Shown: positions 1 to 6,418, numbered from the stretch's first letter. The stretch is 10,245 bases of DNA from an uncultured Oscillospiraceae bacterium (GCA_910585155.1 CAJUEC010000012.1:62450-72694), one strand, 5' to 3'. The notes: a model not told the origin generated them from the sequence alone. A program made the numbers and translations.

Positions 1-177
1 GTGGCGGAGAAGTTCACCGGCATACCCGGCGTGTATGTGCCCCTCAAGGACACCCTGGAGAGCTTCGCCGCCATCGTGGACGGCGAGCTGGACCAGTACC
101 CCGAGGCGGCGTTCTACAACGTGGGGGCCTGGCGCGACGTGGTGGCCAAGGCCAAAAAGCTGGAGGGCGGCGCGTGA
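1..177 (+). CDS. atpD: F1Fo ATP synthase subunit beta, C-terminal end (partial)
   Basis: The reading frame is open from the window edge and ends at the TGA at 175-177, giving the last 58 residues. They match the C-terminus of the catalytic beta subunit of F1: an AEKFTGIPGVYVPLKDTLES stretch, then a DGE-LDQYPEAAFYNVG segment and a terminal VVAKAKKLEGG helix. In the full protein this region is part of the C-terminal helical domain that contacts subunits gamma and epsilon. The nucleotide-binding P-loop lies upstream of the window and cannot be checked. The stop codon overlaps the first base of the atpC start, indicating translational coupling within an atp operon. The beta-then-epsilon order is the usual bacterial one. 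Identification is from conserved motifs and gene order. The subunit could belong to either a proton- or a sodium-driven enzyme, because the c subunit that decides this is not visible. Confidence 0.96.
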   Translation: MAEKFTGIPGVYVPLKDTLESFAAIVDGELDQYPEAAFYNVGAWRDVVAKAKKLEGGA

Positions 178-584
178 TGGATACCTTTCAGGTCCACATT
201 CTGGCCGCCGACCGAACCATGTACGAGGGCCCCTGCGTCAGCCTCACCATCCCCGCCAGCGACGGGGAGCGGGGCATTCTGGCCCATCACGCCTCCATGA
301 TGGCCGCCGTGGTGCCCGGTATGCTGCGCTATCAGCCGCCGGGGGAGGAGATCCAGCTGGCGGCGGTGTCCCCCGGCATGGTGAAGGTGGAGGCCAACGA
401 GGTGCTGGTTCTGGTGGACTCCGCCGAGCGGCCGGAGGAGATCGACGAGGCCCGGGCCCGCCGGGAGGCGGACCAGGCCCGGGAGGCCCTGCTGCAAAAG
501 AAGAGCCGCCAGGAGTATCAGCTGGCCCAGGGCTCTCTGGCCCGGGCGCTGAACCGCCTGCGGGTGAAGGGCCGAGGGATGTAG
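177..584 (+). CDS. atpC: F1Fo ATP synthase subunit epsilon
   Basis: A 135-residue protein of normal length for bacterial epsilon. Residues 1-84 form the N-terminal beta-sandwich, with the family pattern FQVHILAADRTMYEG near the start and the GILAHHASMMAAVVPG segment at about 33-48. Residues 86-131 form the two-helix C-terminal domain (PEEIDEARARREADQAREA, then a second Arg/Leu-rich helix). Epsilon sits on the central stalk with gamma at the membrane-bound enzyme, and in many bacteria the C-terminal helices inhibit ATP hydrolysis. I chose the ATG at 177, whose A is the last base of the atpD stop. A GGAGGG ribosome site at 162-167 lies 9 bases upstream. An in-frame GTG at 174 is an alternative and would add one Met. 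It appears to be the last gene of the atp operon, since a long hairpin follows 33 bases after its stop. Confidence 0.97.
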   Translation: MDTFQVHILAADRTMYEGPCVSLTIPASDGERGILAHHASMMAAVVPGMLRYQPPGEEIQLAAVSPGMVKVEANEVLVLVDSAERPEEIDEARARREADQAREALLQKKSRQEYQLAQGSLARALNRLRVKGRGM

Positions 585-616
585 CGGCGGGATAGCCTGC
601 CGCCTTTGGGACAGAA

Positions 617-662
617 AAAGGACAGTTTCTCCAGCGCGTGGGCGCTGGGGAAACTGTCCTTT
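617..662 (+). terminator. Long hairpin after atpC, probable operon terminator
   Basis: Arms at 617-637 and 642-662 pair over 21 bp with one G-U and a 4-base loop. The hairpin begins 33 bases after the atpC stop, where the atp operon terminator is expected. The U tract on the plus strand is only three bases, all within the stem, and AAAA follows. On the minus strand the hairpin would end in five Us (615-619), but no minus-strand gene ends here. Termination is likely from position and stem strength, but it is not a canonical U-tailed terminator. Confidence 0.6.
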
Positions 663-671
663 AAAATGAAT

Positions 672-700
672 TTGCATCCGGCTGGCTTTTTTGGTATAGT
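672..700 (+). promoter_or_regulatory. Sigma-A-type extended -10 promoter of the ArsC-like/aldo-keto unit
   Basis: TATAGT at 695-700 matches five of six -10 bases and is preceded by TGG at 692-694, giving an extended -10 (TGnTATAGT). A weak TTGCAT at 672-677 lies 17 bases upstream. The site follows the atp hairpin directly and lies about 35 bases before the ArsC-like start, which argues for independent transcription of the two downstream genes. Confidence 0.6.
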
Positions 701-734
701 GGAGGCAGCTTTGATATGGATAGGAGGCGTTGTG

Positions 735-1100
735 ATGCTGTTCGTGGAATACCCGAAATGCACCACCTGCCAGAAGGCCCGGAAATGGCTGGAGGCGCAG
801 GGCGCCGCGTTTACGGCGCGGCACATCAAGGAGGACCCGCCCGCCGGGGAGGAGCTGCGCAGCTGGCGTGAGCGCAGCGGCCTGCCGCTGAAGCGGTTCT
901 TCAACACCAGCGGGCTGAGGTACAAGGAGCTGGGACTGAAGGACAGGCTGCCCGGCATGGGTGAGGAGGATCAGCTGGAGCTGCTGGCGTCGGACGGGAT
1001 GCTGGTGAAGCGGCCCATTCTGGTGGGGGACGGCTTTGTGCTGGTGGGCTTCCGGGAGGCGGAGTGGGCCGCCGCGCTGGAGCGGAACGCCCAGAACTGA
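735..1100 (+). CDS. ArsC/Spx-superfamily thioredoxin-fold protein (arsenate reductase-related)
   Basis: A 121-residue cytoplasmic protein. It opens with a beta strand and a redox-type CTTC motif (Cys9, Cys12) in the context YPKCTTCQKARKWLE, the hallmark of the ArsC/Spx/YffB superfamily. A second conserved region near residues 89-110 (MLVKRPILVGDGFVLVGFRE) carries the family Arg-Pro pair (R93-P94). The length is normal. The CXXC resembles Spx and the YusI-type arsenate-reductase-like proteins of Firmicutes, rather than the single-Cys glutaredoxin-coupled ArsC of enterobacteria. Arsenate reduction, Spx-like binding to RNA polymerase and a general thiol role are all open; no ars genes are nearby. 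I chose the ATG at 735 because AGGAGG at 722-727 sits 7 bases upstream. A longer frame from 606 would translate through the hairpin and promoter. The stop is 18 bases before the aldo/keto reductase gene, so the two are probably co-transcribed. Confidence 0.88.
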   Translation: MLFVEYPKCTTCQKARKWLEAQGAAFTARHIKEDPPAGEELRSWRERSGLPLKRFFNTSGLRYKELGLKDRLPGMGEEDQLELLASDGMLVKRPILVGDGFVLVGFREAEWAAALERNAQN

Positions 1101-1118
1101 GAGGAGGAAGTTGGAGCG

Positions 1119-2276
1119 ATGAAATACCGCAGATTGGGGAAAACGGGCCTGATGGTCAGTGAGATCGGCTTTGGCGCGGAGTGGATGGAGCGGCACAGCG
1201 CCCAGGAGTGCAGGGCTGTTCTGGACCGGGCGGAGGCGCTGGGCATCAACATCCTGGACTGCTGGATGTCCGAGCCCAACGTGCGCACCAGCCTGGGGCA
1301 GGCTCTGGCCGGGCGGCGGGAGCGCTGGTACATCCAAGGGCATATCGGCTCCACCTGGCAGGGCGGGCAGTATGTCCGCAGCCGGGATGTGGACCAGTGC
1401 AAAGAGGCCTTTGAGGACCTGCTGGCCCGGCTGGGGACGGACTACATCGACCTGGGGATGATCCACTTTGTGGACAGCGAGCAGGACTGGGCCGCCGCCA
1501 TGGAGGGCCCCTACCTGGACTATGTGAAGGAGCTGAGGGCCGCCGGGACCATCCGCCACATCGGCATGAGCACCCACAACCCCGCCATGGCAAAGCGGGC
1601 GGTGGAGCACGGCCTGGTGGAGATGCTGCTGTTCAGCGTCAACCCGGCCTTCGACATGCACCCCGCCACCGACGACCTGGACACCTATTTCGATTGGGAG
1701 AACTACCGCGCGGACCTGGGCGGCATCGACCCCCAGCGGGCGGAGGTGTACCGGCTGTGCGAGCAGCACGACGTGGGCATCACCGTGATGAAGCCCTATG
1801 CGGGGGGCCGGCTGTTCGACGCCCAGCGCTCCCCCTTCGGGGTGGCGCTCACCCCGGCGCAGTGCATCCACTACTGCCTCACCCGGCCCGCGGTGGCGGC
1901 GGTGATGGCGGGGTACGACACCCCGGAGCACGTGGAGCAGGCCGTGGCCTACGAGACCGCGTCGGAGGAGGCGCGGGACTACGCCAGCGTGCTGGCCCGC
2001 GCCCCGCGCCACACCTTTGGCCGGGGGGAGTGCACCTACTGCGGCCACTGCAAGCCCTGTCCTGTCAACATTGACATCGCCATGGTGAACAAGTACTACG
2101 ACCTGGCCTCCATGCACGACGCGGCGCCCGCCACGGTCCGGGCCCACTATGAGGCCCTGGAGCACCGGGCGGACGAGTGCGTGGGCTGCAAGGCCTGCGA
2201 GAGCCGCTGCCCCTTCGGGGTGGAAATCGCGAAGCGGATGGACCAGGCGGCCCGGCTGTTCCGGGGGCAGGGGTAA
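1119..2276 (+). CDS. Aldo/keto reductase-fold protein with C-terminal 2x[4Fe-4S] ferredoxin domain
   Basis: A 385-residue protein. Residues 1-290 follow the aldo/keto reductase barrel: MKYRRLGKTGLMVSEIGFGA at the start, LGTDYIDLGMIHFVD around 105-119 and RHIGMSTHNP around 146-155. Residues 300-370 carry two iron-sulfur motifs: C305-x2-C308-x2-C311-x2-C314-P and C354-x2-C357-x2-C360-x3-C364-P. AKRs with such ferredoxin tails are common in anaerobes and presumably exchange electrons with a ferredoxin-type partner; the substrate is unknown. The active site is unusual. Asp47 and His116 are present, but the usual DTAxxYGxSE loop is shortened to DCWMSE, removing the catalytic Tyr, and the position of the catalytic Lys appears to be His75. 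The same DxxMSEPNVR pattern is, as I recall, shared by clostridial relatives, so it is probably a subfamily trait and not damage. The ATG at 1119 is preceded by AGGAGG at 1102-1107, 11 bases away. A strong terminator follows. Confidence 0.9.
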   Translation: MKYRRLGKTGLMVSEIGFGAEWMERHSAQECRAVLDRAEALGINILDCWMSEPNVRTSLGQALAGRRERWYIQGHIGSTWQGGQYVRSRDVDQCKEAFEDLLARLGTDYIDLGMIHFVDSEQDWAAAMEGPYLDYVKELRAAGTIRHIGMSTHNPAMAKRAVEHGLVEMLLFSVNPAFDMHPATDDLDTYFDWENYRADLGGIDPQRAEVYRLCEQHDVGITVMKPYAGGRLFDAQRSPFGVALTPAQCIHYCLTRPAVAAVMAGYDTPEHVEQAVAYETASEEARDYASVLARAPRHTFGRGECTYCGHCKPCPVNIDIAMVNKYYDLASMHDAAPATVRAHYEALEHRADECVGCKACESRCPFGVEIAKRMDQAARLFRGQG

Positions 2277-2328
2277 TCCGGCCGGCGGCCCGGGGCGGGA
2301 CCGTTTTCACAGCTTGAAGCAGGCGCCG

Positions 2329-2393
2329 ACAGGCCCTGTCCGATCTGAGCGCCTTACGGCGGCTGGCTCAGGTTGGACAGGGCCTGTTTTTTT
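2329..2393 (+). terminator. Rho-independent terminator of the ArsC-like/aldo-keto unit
   Basis: Arms 2329-2350 and 2366-2387 pair along 22 bp with two G-U pairs. The 15-base loop can itself pair GCC with GGC. A seven-T run (2387-2393) follows directly on the plus strand. No T run follows the hairpin on the minus strand, so it should work in one direction only. It ends two bases before the stop codon of the convergent MATE gene. Confidence 0.93.
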
Positions 2394-2395
2394 GG

Positions 2396-3772
2396 TCAGA
2401 TCACCTGGTGCCCCCGCCACTTGCCCCGGAGGAACCGGACCAGGAACAGGGCGGCCCGGAGCACCCAGTCGGCGAACATGGCCAGCCACACCCCCAGCAG
2501 GCCCAGCCCCAGGCCACGGCCCAGGAGGTAGCTCATGCCGATGCGGCAGGTCCACATGGAAAGCATGGAGACCGCCATGGTGAACTTGGCGTCTCCCGCC
2601 GCCCGGAGGGCGTGGGGCAGGGTGAAGGACATGGGCCAGAAGATGGCGGTGAACACCGCGTTCCACCGCAGCACCTGGATAGCAATGGCGGCAGTGGCGG
2701 GAGTGAGGTTGAACAGGGGCACCAGTGCCGGCGTGGCGAGAAACAGCCCCGCGCAGGACAGGCCCATGGCGAGATAGGACGTCTTGACCAGCTTTTTGGT
2801 GTAGTCCACCGCCTGCTGGTGGTCGCAGGCCCCCATGCACTGGCCGATGACCGTCACCATGCTGAGCCCCACCGCCTGTCCGGGGACGTTGATAAAGCTG
2901 GCGATGGAGCTGCCGATGGCGTTGGCCGCCACGGCGGAGCCCGCCACCGCCAGATTGACCCCGGCGTCGAAGGAGGTGACCAGCCGCAGCACCATCAGCT
3001 TGCCCACCTGGAACATGCTGTTCTCAATGCCGGCGGGCACCCCCACGCGGAGGATGGACCGTACCATTTTCCACTGGAGCCTGGGGCGGAGCAGGCCGCT
3101 CACATACACTGGCAGGGTGGGCCGGGTGATCTTGACCAGGATAATGACAGCCGCCGCCACGCGGGAGGTCAAGGTACCCAGACCGGCCCCGGCGGCGCCC
3201 ATCTGAAAGCCGTAGATCAGCAGGGCGTTGACGGCGATGTTGACGAGGTTGACGATGAAGGAGTTGACCATGGACACCCTGCTGTTGCCCATGGCCCGGA
3301 AGAGGGCGGCCCCGGCGTTGTATAGGGCGATGAAGGGGTAGGCCGCCGCCGTCAGCAGGAAGTAGACCAGGGCGGAGTCCATGACGTCGTGGGCGATGTC
3401 GCCGAAGAGCAGCCGCAGGATGGCTTGCCGCAGGAGGAGGGCTGCGCCCATCAGGCACAGGGCGGCCAGCAGGGCGACGTACAGCAGCTGCTTGGCCGCG
3501 GACCGGGCGCTTTCCGGCTCCCGCCGCCCCAGATACTGGGCCACCACCACCGCCCCGCCGGTGGACAGGGCGGAAAAAATGTTGATGATCAGGTTGTTGA
3601 TGTTGTCCACCAGGGATACCCCGGACACCACCGCCTCACCGGCGGAGGTGACCATCATCGTGTCGGCCATGCCCACCGTCATCAGGAGCAGCTGCTCGAC
3701 CACCAGGGGGAGAATGAGCCGGGCCAGGGCCTGGTTGGAGAAAAAGGGCTTGGAAGCCGCTGTGGATTCCAT
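2396..3772 (-). CDS. MATE-family efflux transporter
   Basis: A 458-residue integral membrane protein, typical of the family (about 450 residues, 12 helices). MATE proteins are inner-membrane antiporters that use Na+ or H+ gradients to export cationic drugs, metabolites or other small molecules; the substrate cannot be read from sequence. Two homologous halves are visible: LILPLVVEQLLLMTVGMADT near residues 19-38 with family Asp37, ALFRAMGNSR at 156-165, and the second-half equivalents GVPAGIENSMFQVGKL at 244-259 and HALRAAGDAK at 387-396. Long hydrophobic segments fill the space between. I placed the start at the ATG complementary to 3770-3772, with an AGAGGT ribosome site at 3779-3784. The frame is open further upstream to 4063, but that stretch crosses the promoter region and reads as Arg-rich non-protein sequence. 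The gene is convergent with the aldo/keto unit and divergent from the NACHT gene; no adjacent regulator gene was seen. Confidence 0.93.
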   Translation of the reverse strand: MESTAASKPFFSNQALARLILPLVVEQLLLMTVGMADTMMVTSAGEAVVSGVSLVDNINNLIINIFSALSTGGAVVVAQYLGRREPESARSAAKQLLYVALLAALCLMGAALLLRQAILRLLFGDIAHDVMDSALVYFLLTAAAYPFIALYNAGAALFRAMGNSRVSMVNSFIVNLVNIAVNALLIYGFQMGAAGAGLGTLTSRVAAAVIILVKITRPTLPVYVSGLLRPRLQWKMVRSILRVGVPAGIENSMFQVGKLMVLRLVTSFDAGVNLAVAGSAVAANAIGSSIASFINVPGQAVGLSMVTVIGQCMGACDHQQAVDYTKKLVKTSYLAMGLSCAGLFLATPALVPLFNLTPATAAIAIQVLRWNAVFTAIFWPMSFTLPHALRAAGDAKFTMAVSMLSMWTCRIGMSYLLGRGLGLGLLGVWLAMFADWVLRAALFLVRFLRGKWRGHQVI

Positions 3773-3845
3773 GGGTGCACCTCTTGTTCTGTCCGGCGCG
3801 GCGCGGGTGAGACGGGAGCGCCGGCGCCTTGATGTTCCATAGGCC

Positions 3846-3854
3846 ATTGTAGCA
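3846..3854 (-). promoter_or_regulatory. Extended -10 promoter candidate for the MATE gene
   Basis: On the minus strand the bases read TGCTACAAT: a TGn extension followed by TACAAT, a five-of-six match to the -10 consensus. The hexamer 17 bases upstream (TATCCA) is a poor -35, as is common for extended -10 promoters. Transcription would start about 65 bases before the MATE ATG. Confidence 0.45.
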
Positions 3855-3935
3855 CGGCAGCCTGCCGGTGGATACCGTATTTTCACACAAAAAAAGGGCG
3901 GTTTTTGTCCGGGCCGCTGACCGTTCGAACAGGAC

Positions 3936-3995
3936 GGAACATTTTTTGTTTTATCGATATAATTAGTTGATATTCGACAGAAAATATGATATCCT
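3936..3995 (+). promoter_or_regulatory. AT-rich promoter region of the NACHT gene
   Basis: A perfect TATAAT lies at 3958-3963, with GGAACA (three of six -35 matches) 16 bases upstream at 3936-3941. A second, overlapping candidate is TTGATA at 3967-3972, then 17 bases, then TATCCT at 3990-3995. The region is strikingly AT-rich compared with the coding DNA on either side. GATAT at 3969-3973 and ATATC at 3989-3993 form a short inverted pair that could be an operator, but it is too short to claim. I cannot tell which of the two promoters is used. Confidence 0.45.
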
Positions 3996-4067
3996 AACCA
4001 AAAGGCTACAAGAGAGAACAGGAATAAAAACAATGGACAACCTTCAAAAAGGGAAAGGAGCAATCAT

Positions 4068-6383
4068 ATGGCATGGCAAAAGTTTGAGAAGAAAATCAGG
4101 GAGATCGCCAGCCTGCGCTGGAACTGCGTCGCGATCCCGGAGGAGATCGCCGGGGTAAAGCTGGACTGTGTCCTGAAGCCGGAGGAGGACCACTGGATTT
4201 TGGTGGAGATCACCGAAAACAACACCCTGGACAAGGTCCGCACGGACATTACGAAGCTCTCCGGGGTGAGGAACGCCCTGTTTCATGAGGACATCTATTG
4301 CAAATGCTATATTGTCATGTCAAAAAAGCCCACGGATTCCATGCGGACCAACGGGAATGCGCAAAAGGTTACTGTGATGTCCGGAGAGGAGTTCCAGAAC
4401 GAGTATTTCGACTATGGCAGCTATGTCTTTTCCCGCAGCAAAATGCAGTTTGGCAGTCTGGTGAATGTGGAGACGGGGAAGCCGGAAAACAACACTTACA
4501 TCGATGTTTCCTATATGGAAAAGAAGCAGGATAAAAAGCTGAAGGATACCGATGATACGGCGGAAAAAGGAAACAAAAAGGACCACAATATTGCCCCAAA
4601 GGATATTGGCAGGCCCAGGAAGGTGGATGAGATCATCGACCTGCTGAAACGGGGAAAGCGGGTGGTGCTGAAGGGCGATTTCGGCTTGGGCAAAAGCCGA
4701 TGTGTGAAGGAGATTTTTGACAAGCTGACGCGAAACCCGCAGGAAAACCCGTATGTCATTGCCGTCAACTTGAGGGACCACTGGGGGGCAAGGCGCGCGG
4801 AGGAGATCATCCTGCGCCATTTTAAGGACCTGGGCCTGGAGGAAAAGAACTTTATCAAAACCTATCGAAGCCCGGGCGTCATCTATTTGCTGGACGGCTT
4901 TGATGAGATCGGGACTCAGACTTGGAGCAGTGACCGAAGCAAAATGAAGCACATCCGGGAGATGTCCGTGTGTGGTCTGAAGGACCTGATCGGTCGGGTT
5001 CAGGGCGGCGTTCTCATCACCGGCCGGGAGTACTACTTCAACTCTGATCAGGAGATGTTCAAAAGCTTGGGTCTCAACCCTCAGCAGGTCGTTGTCATGG
5101 AGTGCCAGCAGGAGTTTACGGATTCGGAGCTGCTGACGTTCATTGAGAAAAACATTCCGGAGGGCGTAAAATCCAGTGATCTGGAACAGCTTCCTCCCTG
5201 GCTGCCCAAGCGACCGCTGGTGATCCAGCTGCTGCTGAAATACGCCAGTGACATCTTTTCCGTCAAATACGCCTTTGAGGACATCTGCGGCTTCTGGTAC
5301 GCCTTTTTGTCGAAGCTGTGCGAGCGCGAGGCGAAGATCCATCCGGCGCTCATCCCGGATACCATTCGGGACGTTTTGCTGAATCTGGCGCGTCAGACCA
5401 GAATGAGCAAGGACAACACCGGGCCCATCACCCAAAAAGACCTGTCCAACGCCTTTGTGGAGGCGGCGGGGTTCACGCCCAACGATGAGACGGCCATCAT
5501 GCTCCAGCGCCTGCCCTCCCTGGGGCGGATCAGCGCCGACTCCCCGGACCGGCAGTTCCTGGACAGCTTCATTTTAAACGGCCTGAGAGCGGAAAACATC
5601 ATTCAGGCTTCCGAGTCCTGGAATGAAAAGCTCCTGTCTGAGGGCTGGATCTATCCGCTGGACCAGACCGGCCTGAGCATTCTTTCGGAGTACATCAGCA
5701 AGGACGTCAAGCGGGTGGATACCTTCCTGTCCCTGGCACTTCGGGCGGCCAACAGTGGGAACAGCGTCCTGGCCGCAGACATTGTGGCCGCGCTGTGTAT
5801 GCTGGATATGGACAGCCTGGACTTCAAGGGCCTCAATATCTCCGATAGTCATTTCTCCTACCTCTCTTTTGAGGGAAAGGAGATCCACCGACTGACCATC
5901 TCGAATTCGGTGATTGACCGGCTGGACCTGACAAACTCGAAGCTCGGCGACAGCACGGGGCTCAGCCAGTGCCTCATAGCCAACGCCTATGGCATCGCCT
6001 CCAGAAAAAGCGTACCGGAGCAGGTGGTTAAGTGCGACATTGAAAGCTTTGAGCTGCTGGCCACCACCACGCTGATCAAAAGGGCCCGCTTGTCCGAGCC
6101 ACAGAAGCTGTTTGTGGAGATGCTCCGCAAGATTTTCTTCCAGCCCGGTGCAGGGAGAAAAGAATCCGCTCTGCTGCGGGGGATGGGCGTGTCGGCAAAC
6201 AGGCAGCTGGGGGAAAAGATCCTCAAAAAGCTGTTGGATGAGAAGCTGATTGAGCGAATTAAGGGAGATGAGGGAAGCGTGTACAAGCCTGTGCGCAAAA
6301 AAACCGGTCGAATCGACAAAATGCTGACCGATCTGACTTTGAGCACGGATCCCCTCTGGCAGGCGATTAGTGAACTGTCATAG
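4068..6383 (+). CDS. NACHT/STAND NTPase with nuclease-like N-terminus, pentapeptide repeats and winged-helix-like end
   Basis: A 771-residue cytoplasmic protein. Residues 1-110 resemble a PD-(D/E)xK restriction-endonuclease fold (FEKKIREIASLRWN helix, D33 in GVKLDCVL, E47-I48-T49 in ILVEIT), with Thr where the catalytic Lys is expected. Residues 150-175 are a charged linker. The NACHT core has Walker A GDFGLGKS (203-210), Walker B LLDGFDEIG (274-282) with the small residue and extra acids typical of NACHT, and a sensor Arg in ITGRE (R320). A helical region runs to about 580. Nine pentapeptide repeats follow, with central residues F586, I591, F596, F601, I606, I611, I616, L621 and L626. The end (about 678-740) looks like a winged helix. 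Bacterial NACHT proteins are known antiphage NLR relatives in which infection sensing triggers oligomerisation and an effector; that role here is inference. The ATG has GGAG (4057-4060) 7 bases upstream. Base composition is lower in GC than the neighbours, and the gene stands alone. Confidence 0.9.
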   Translation: MAWQKFEKKIREIASLRWNCVAIPEEIAGVKLDCVLKPEEDHWILVEITENNTLDKVRTDITKLSGVRNALFHEDIYCKCYIVMSKKPTDSMRTNGNAQKVTVMSGEEFQNEYFDYGSYVFSRSKMQFGSLVNVETGKPENNTYIDVSYMEKKQDKKLKDTDDTAEKGNKKDHNIAPKDIGRPRKVDEIIDLLKRGKRVVLKGDFGLGKSRCVKEIFDKLTRNPQENPYVIAVNLRDHWGARRAEEIILRHFKDLGLEEKNFIKTYRSPGVIYLLDGFDEIGTQTWSSDRSKMKHIREMSVCGLKDLIGRVQGGVLITGREYYFNSDQEMFKSLGLNPQQVVVMECQQEFTDSELLTFIEKNIPEGVKSSDLEQLPPWLPKRPLVIQLLLKYASDIFSVKYAFEDICGFWYAFLSKLCEREAKIHPALIPDTIRDVLLNLARQTRMSKDNTGPITQKDLSNAFVEAAGFTPNDETAIMLQRLPSLGRISADSPDRQFLDSFILNGLRAENIIQASESWNEKLLSEGWIYPLDQTGLSILSEYISKDVKRVDTFLSLALRAANSGNSVLAADIVAALCMLDMDSLDFKGLNISDSHFSYLSFEGKEIHRLTISNSVIDRLDLTNSKLGDSTGLSQCLIANAYGIASRKSVPEQVVKCDIESFELLATTTLIKRARLSEPQKLFVEMLRKIFFQPGAGRKESALLRGMGVSANRQLGEKILKKLLDEKLIERIKGDEGSVYKPVRKKTGRIDKMLTDLTLSTDPLWQAISELS

Positions 6384-6418
6384 CCGCTCCACGCAACTCG
6401 CTGTGCTATTTGTAGATG

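Noticed and set aside
606..734. N-terminal extension of the ArsC-like protein
   Set aside because: The extra 43 residues translate the terminator hairpin and the promoter. The family N-terminus and a good AGGAGG site support the start at 735.
735..1100. Calling the gene arsC as a dedicated arsenate reductase
   Set aside because: The CXXC protein belongs to the broad ArsC/Spx superfamily, no ars operon genes are nearby, and the redox motif is closer to Spx/YusI types.
114..2165. Minus-strand open frame of about 680 codons across atpC, the ArsC-like gene and the aldo/keto gene
   Set aside because: It lies antisense to three well-identified genes, crosses a hairpin and a promoter, and has no domain signal.
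3773..4063. 97-residue N-terminal extension of the MATE protein
   Set aside because: It crosses the divergent promoter region and reads as Arg/Pro-rich sequence. Family length and an AGAGGT site favour the start at 3772.
4033..4158. Possible leader peptide overlapping the start of the NACHT gene
   Set aside because: An ATG at 4033 with a weak upstream GGAA gives 41 codons, but most of them are an out-of-frame reading of the NACHT gene and there is no regulatory-peptide pattern.
4068..6383. A multi-gene Avs, CBASS or restriction-modification system
   Set aside because: No methyltransferase, nucleotide cyclase, protease or second defence gene adjoins the NACHT gene; both neighbours are ordinary single genes. 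A one-gene system is the most that the window supports.
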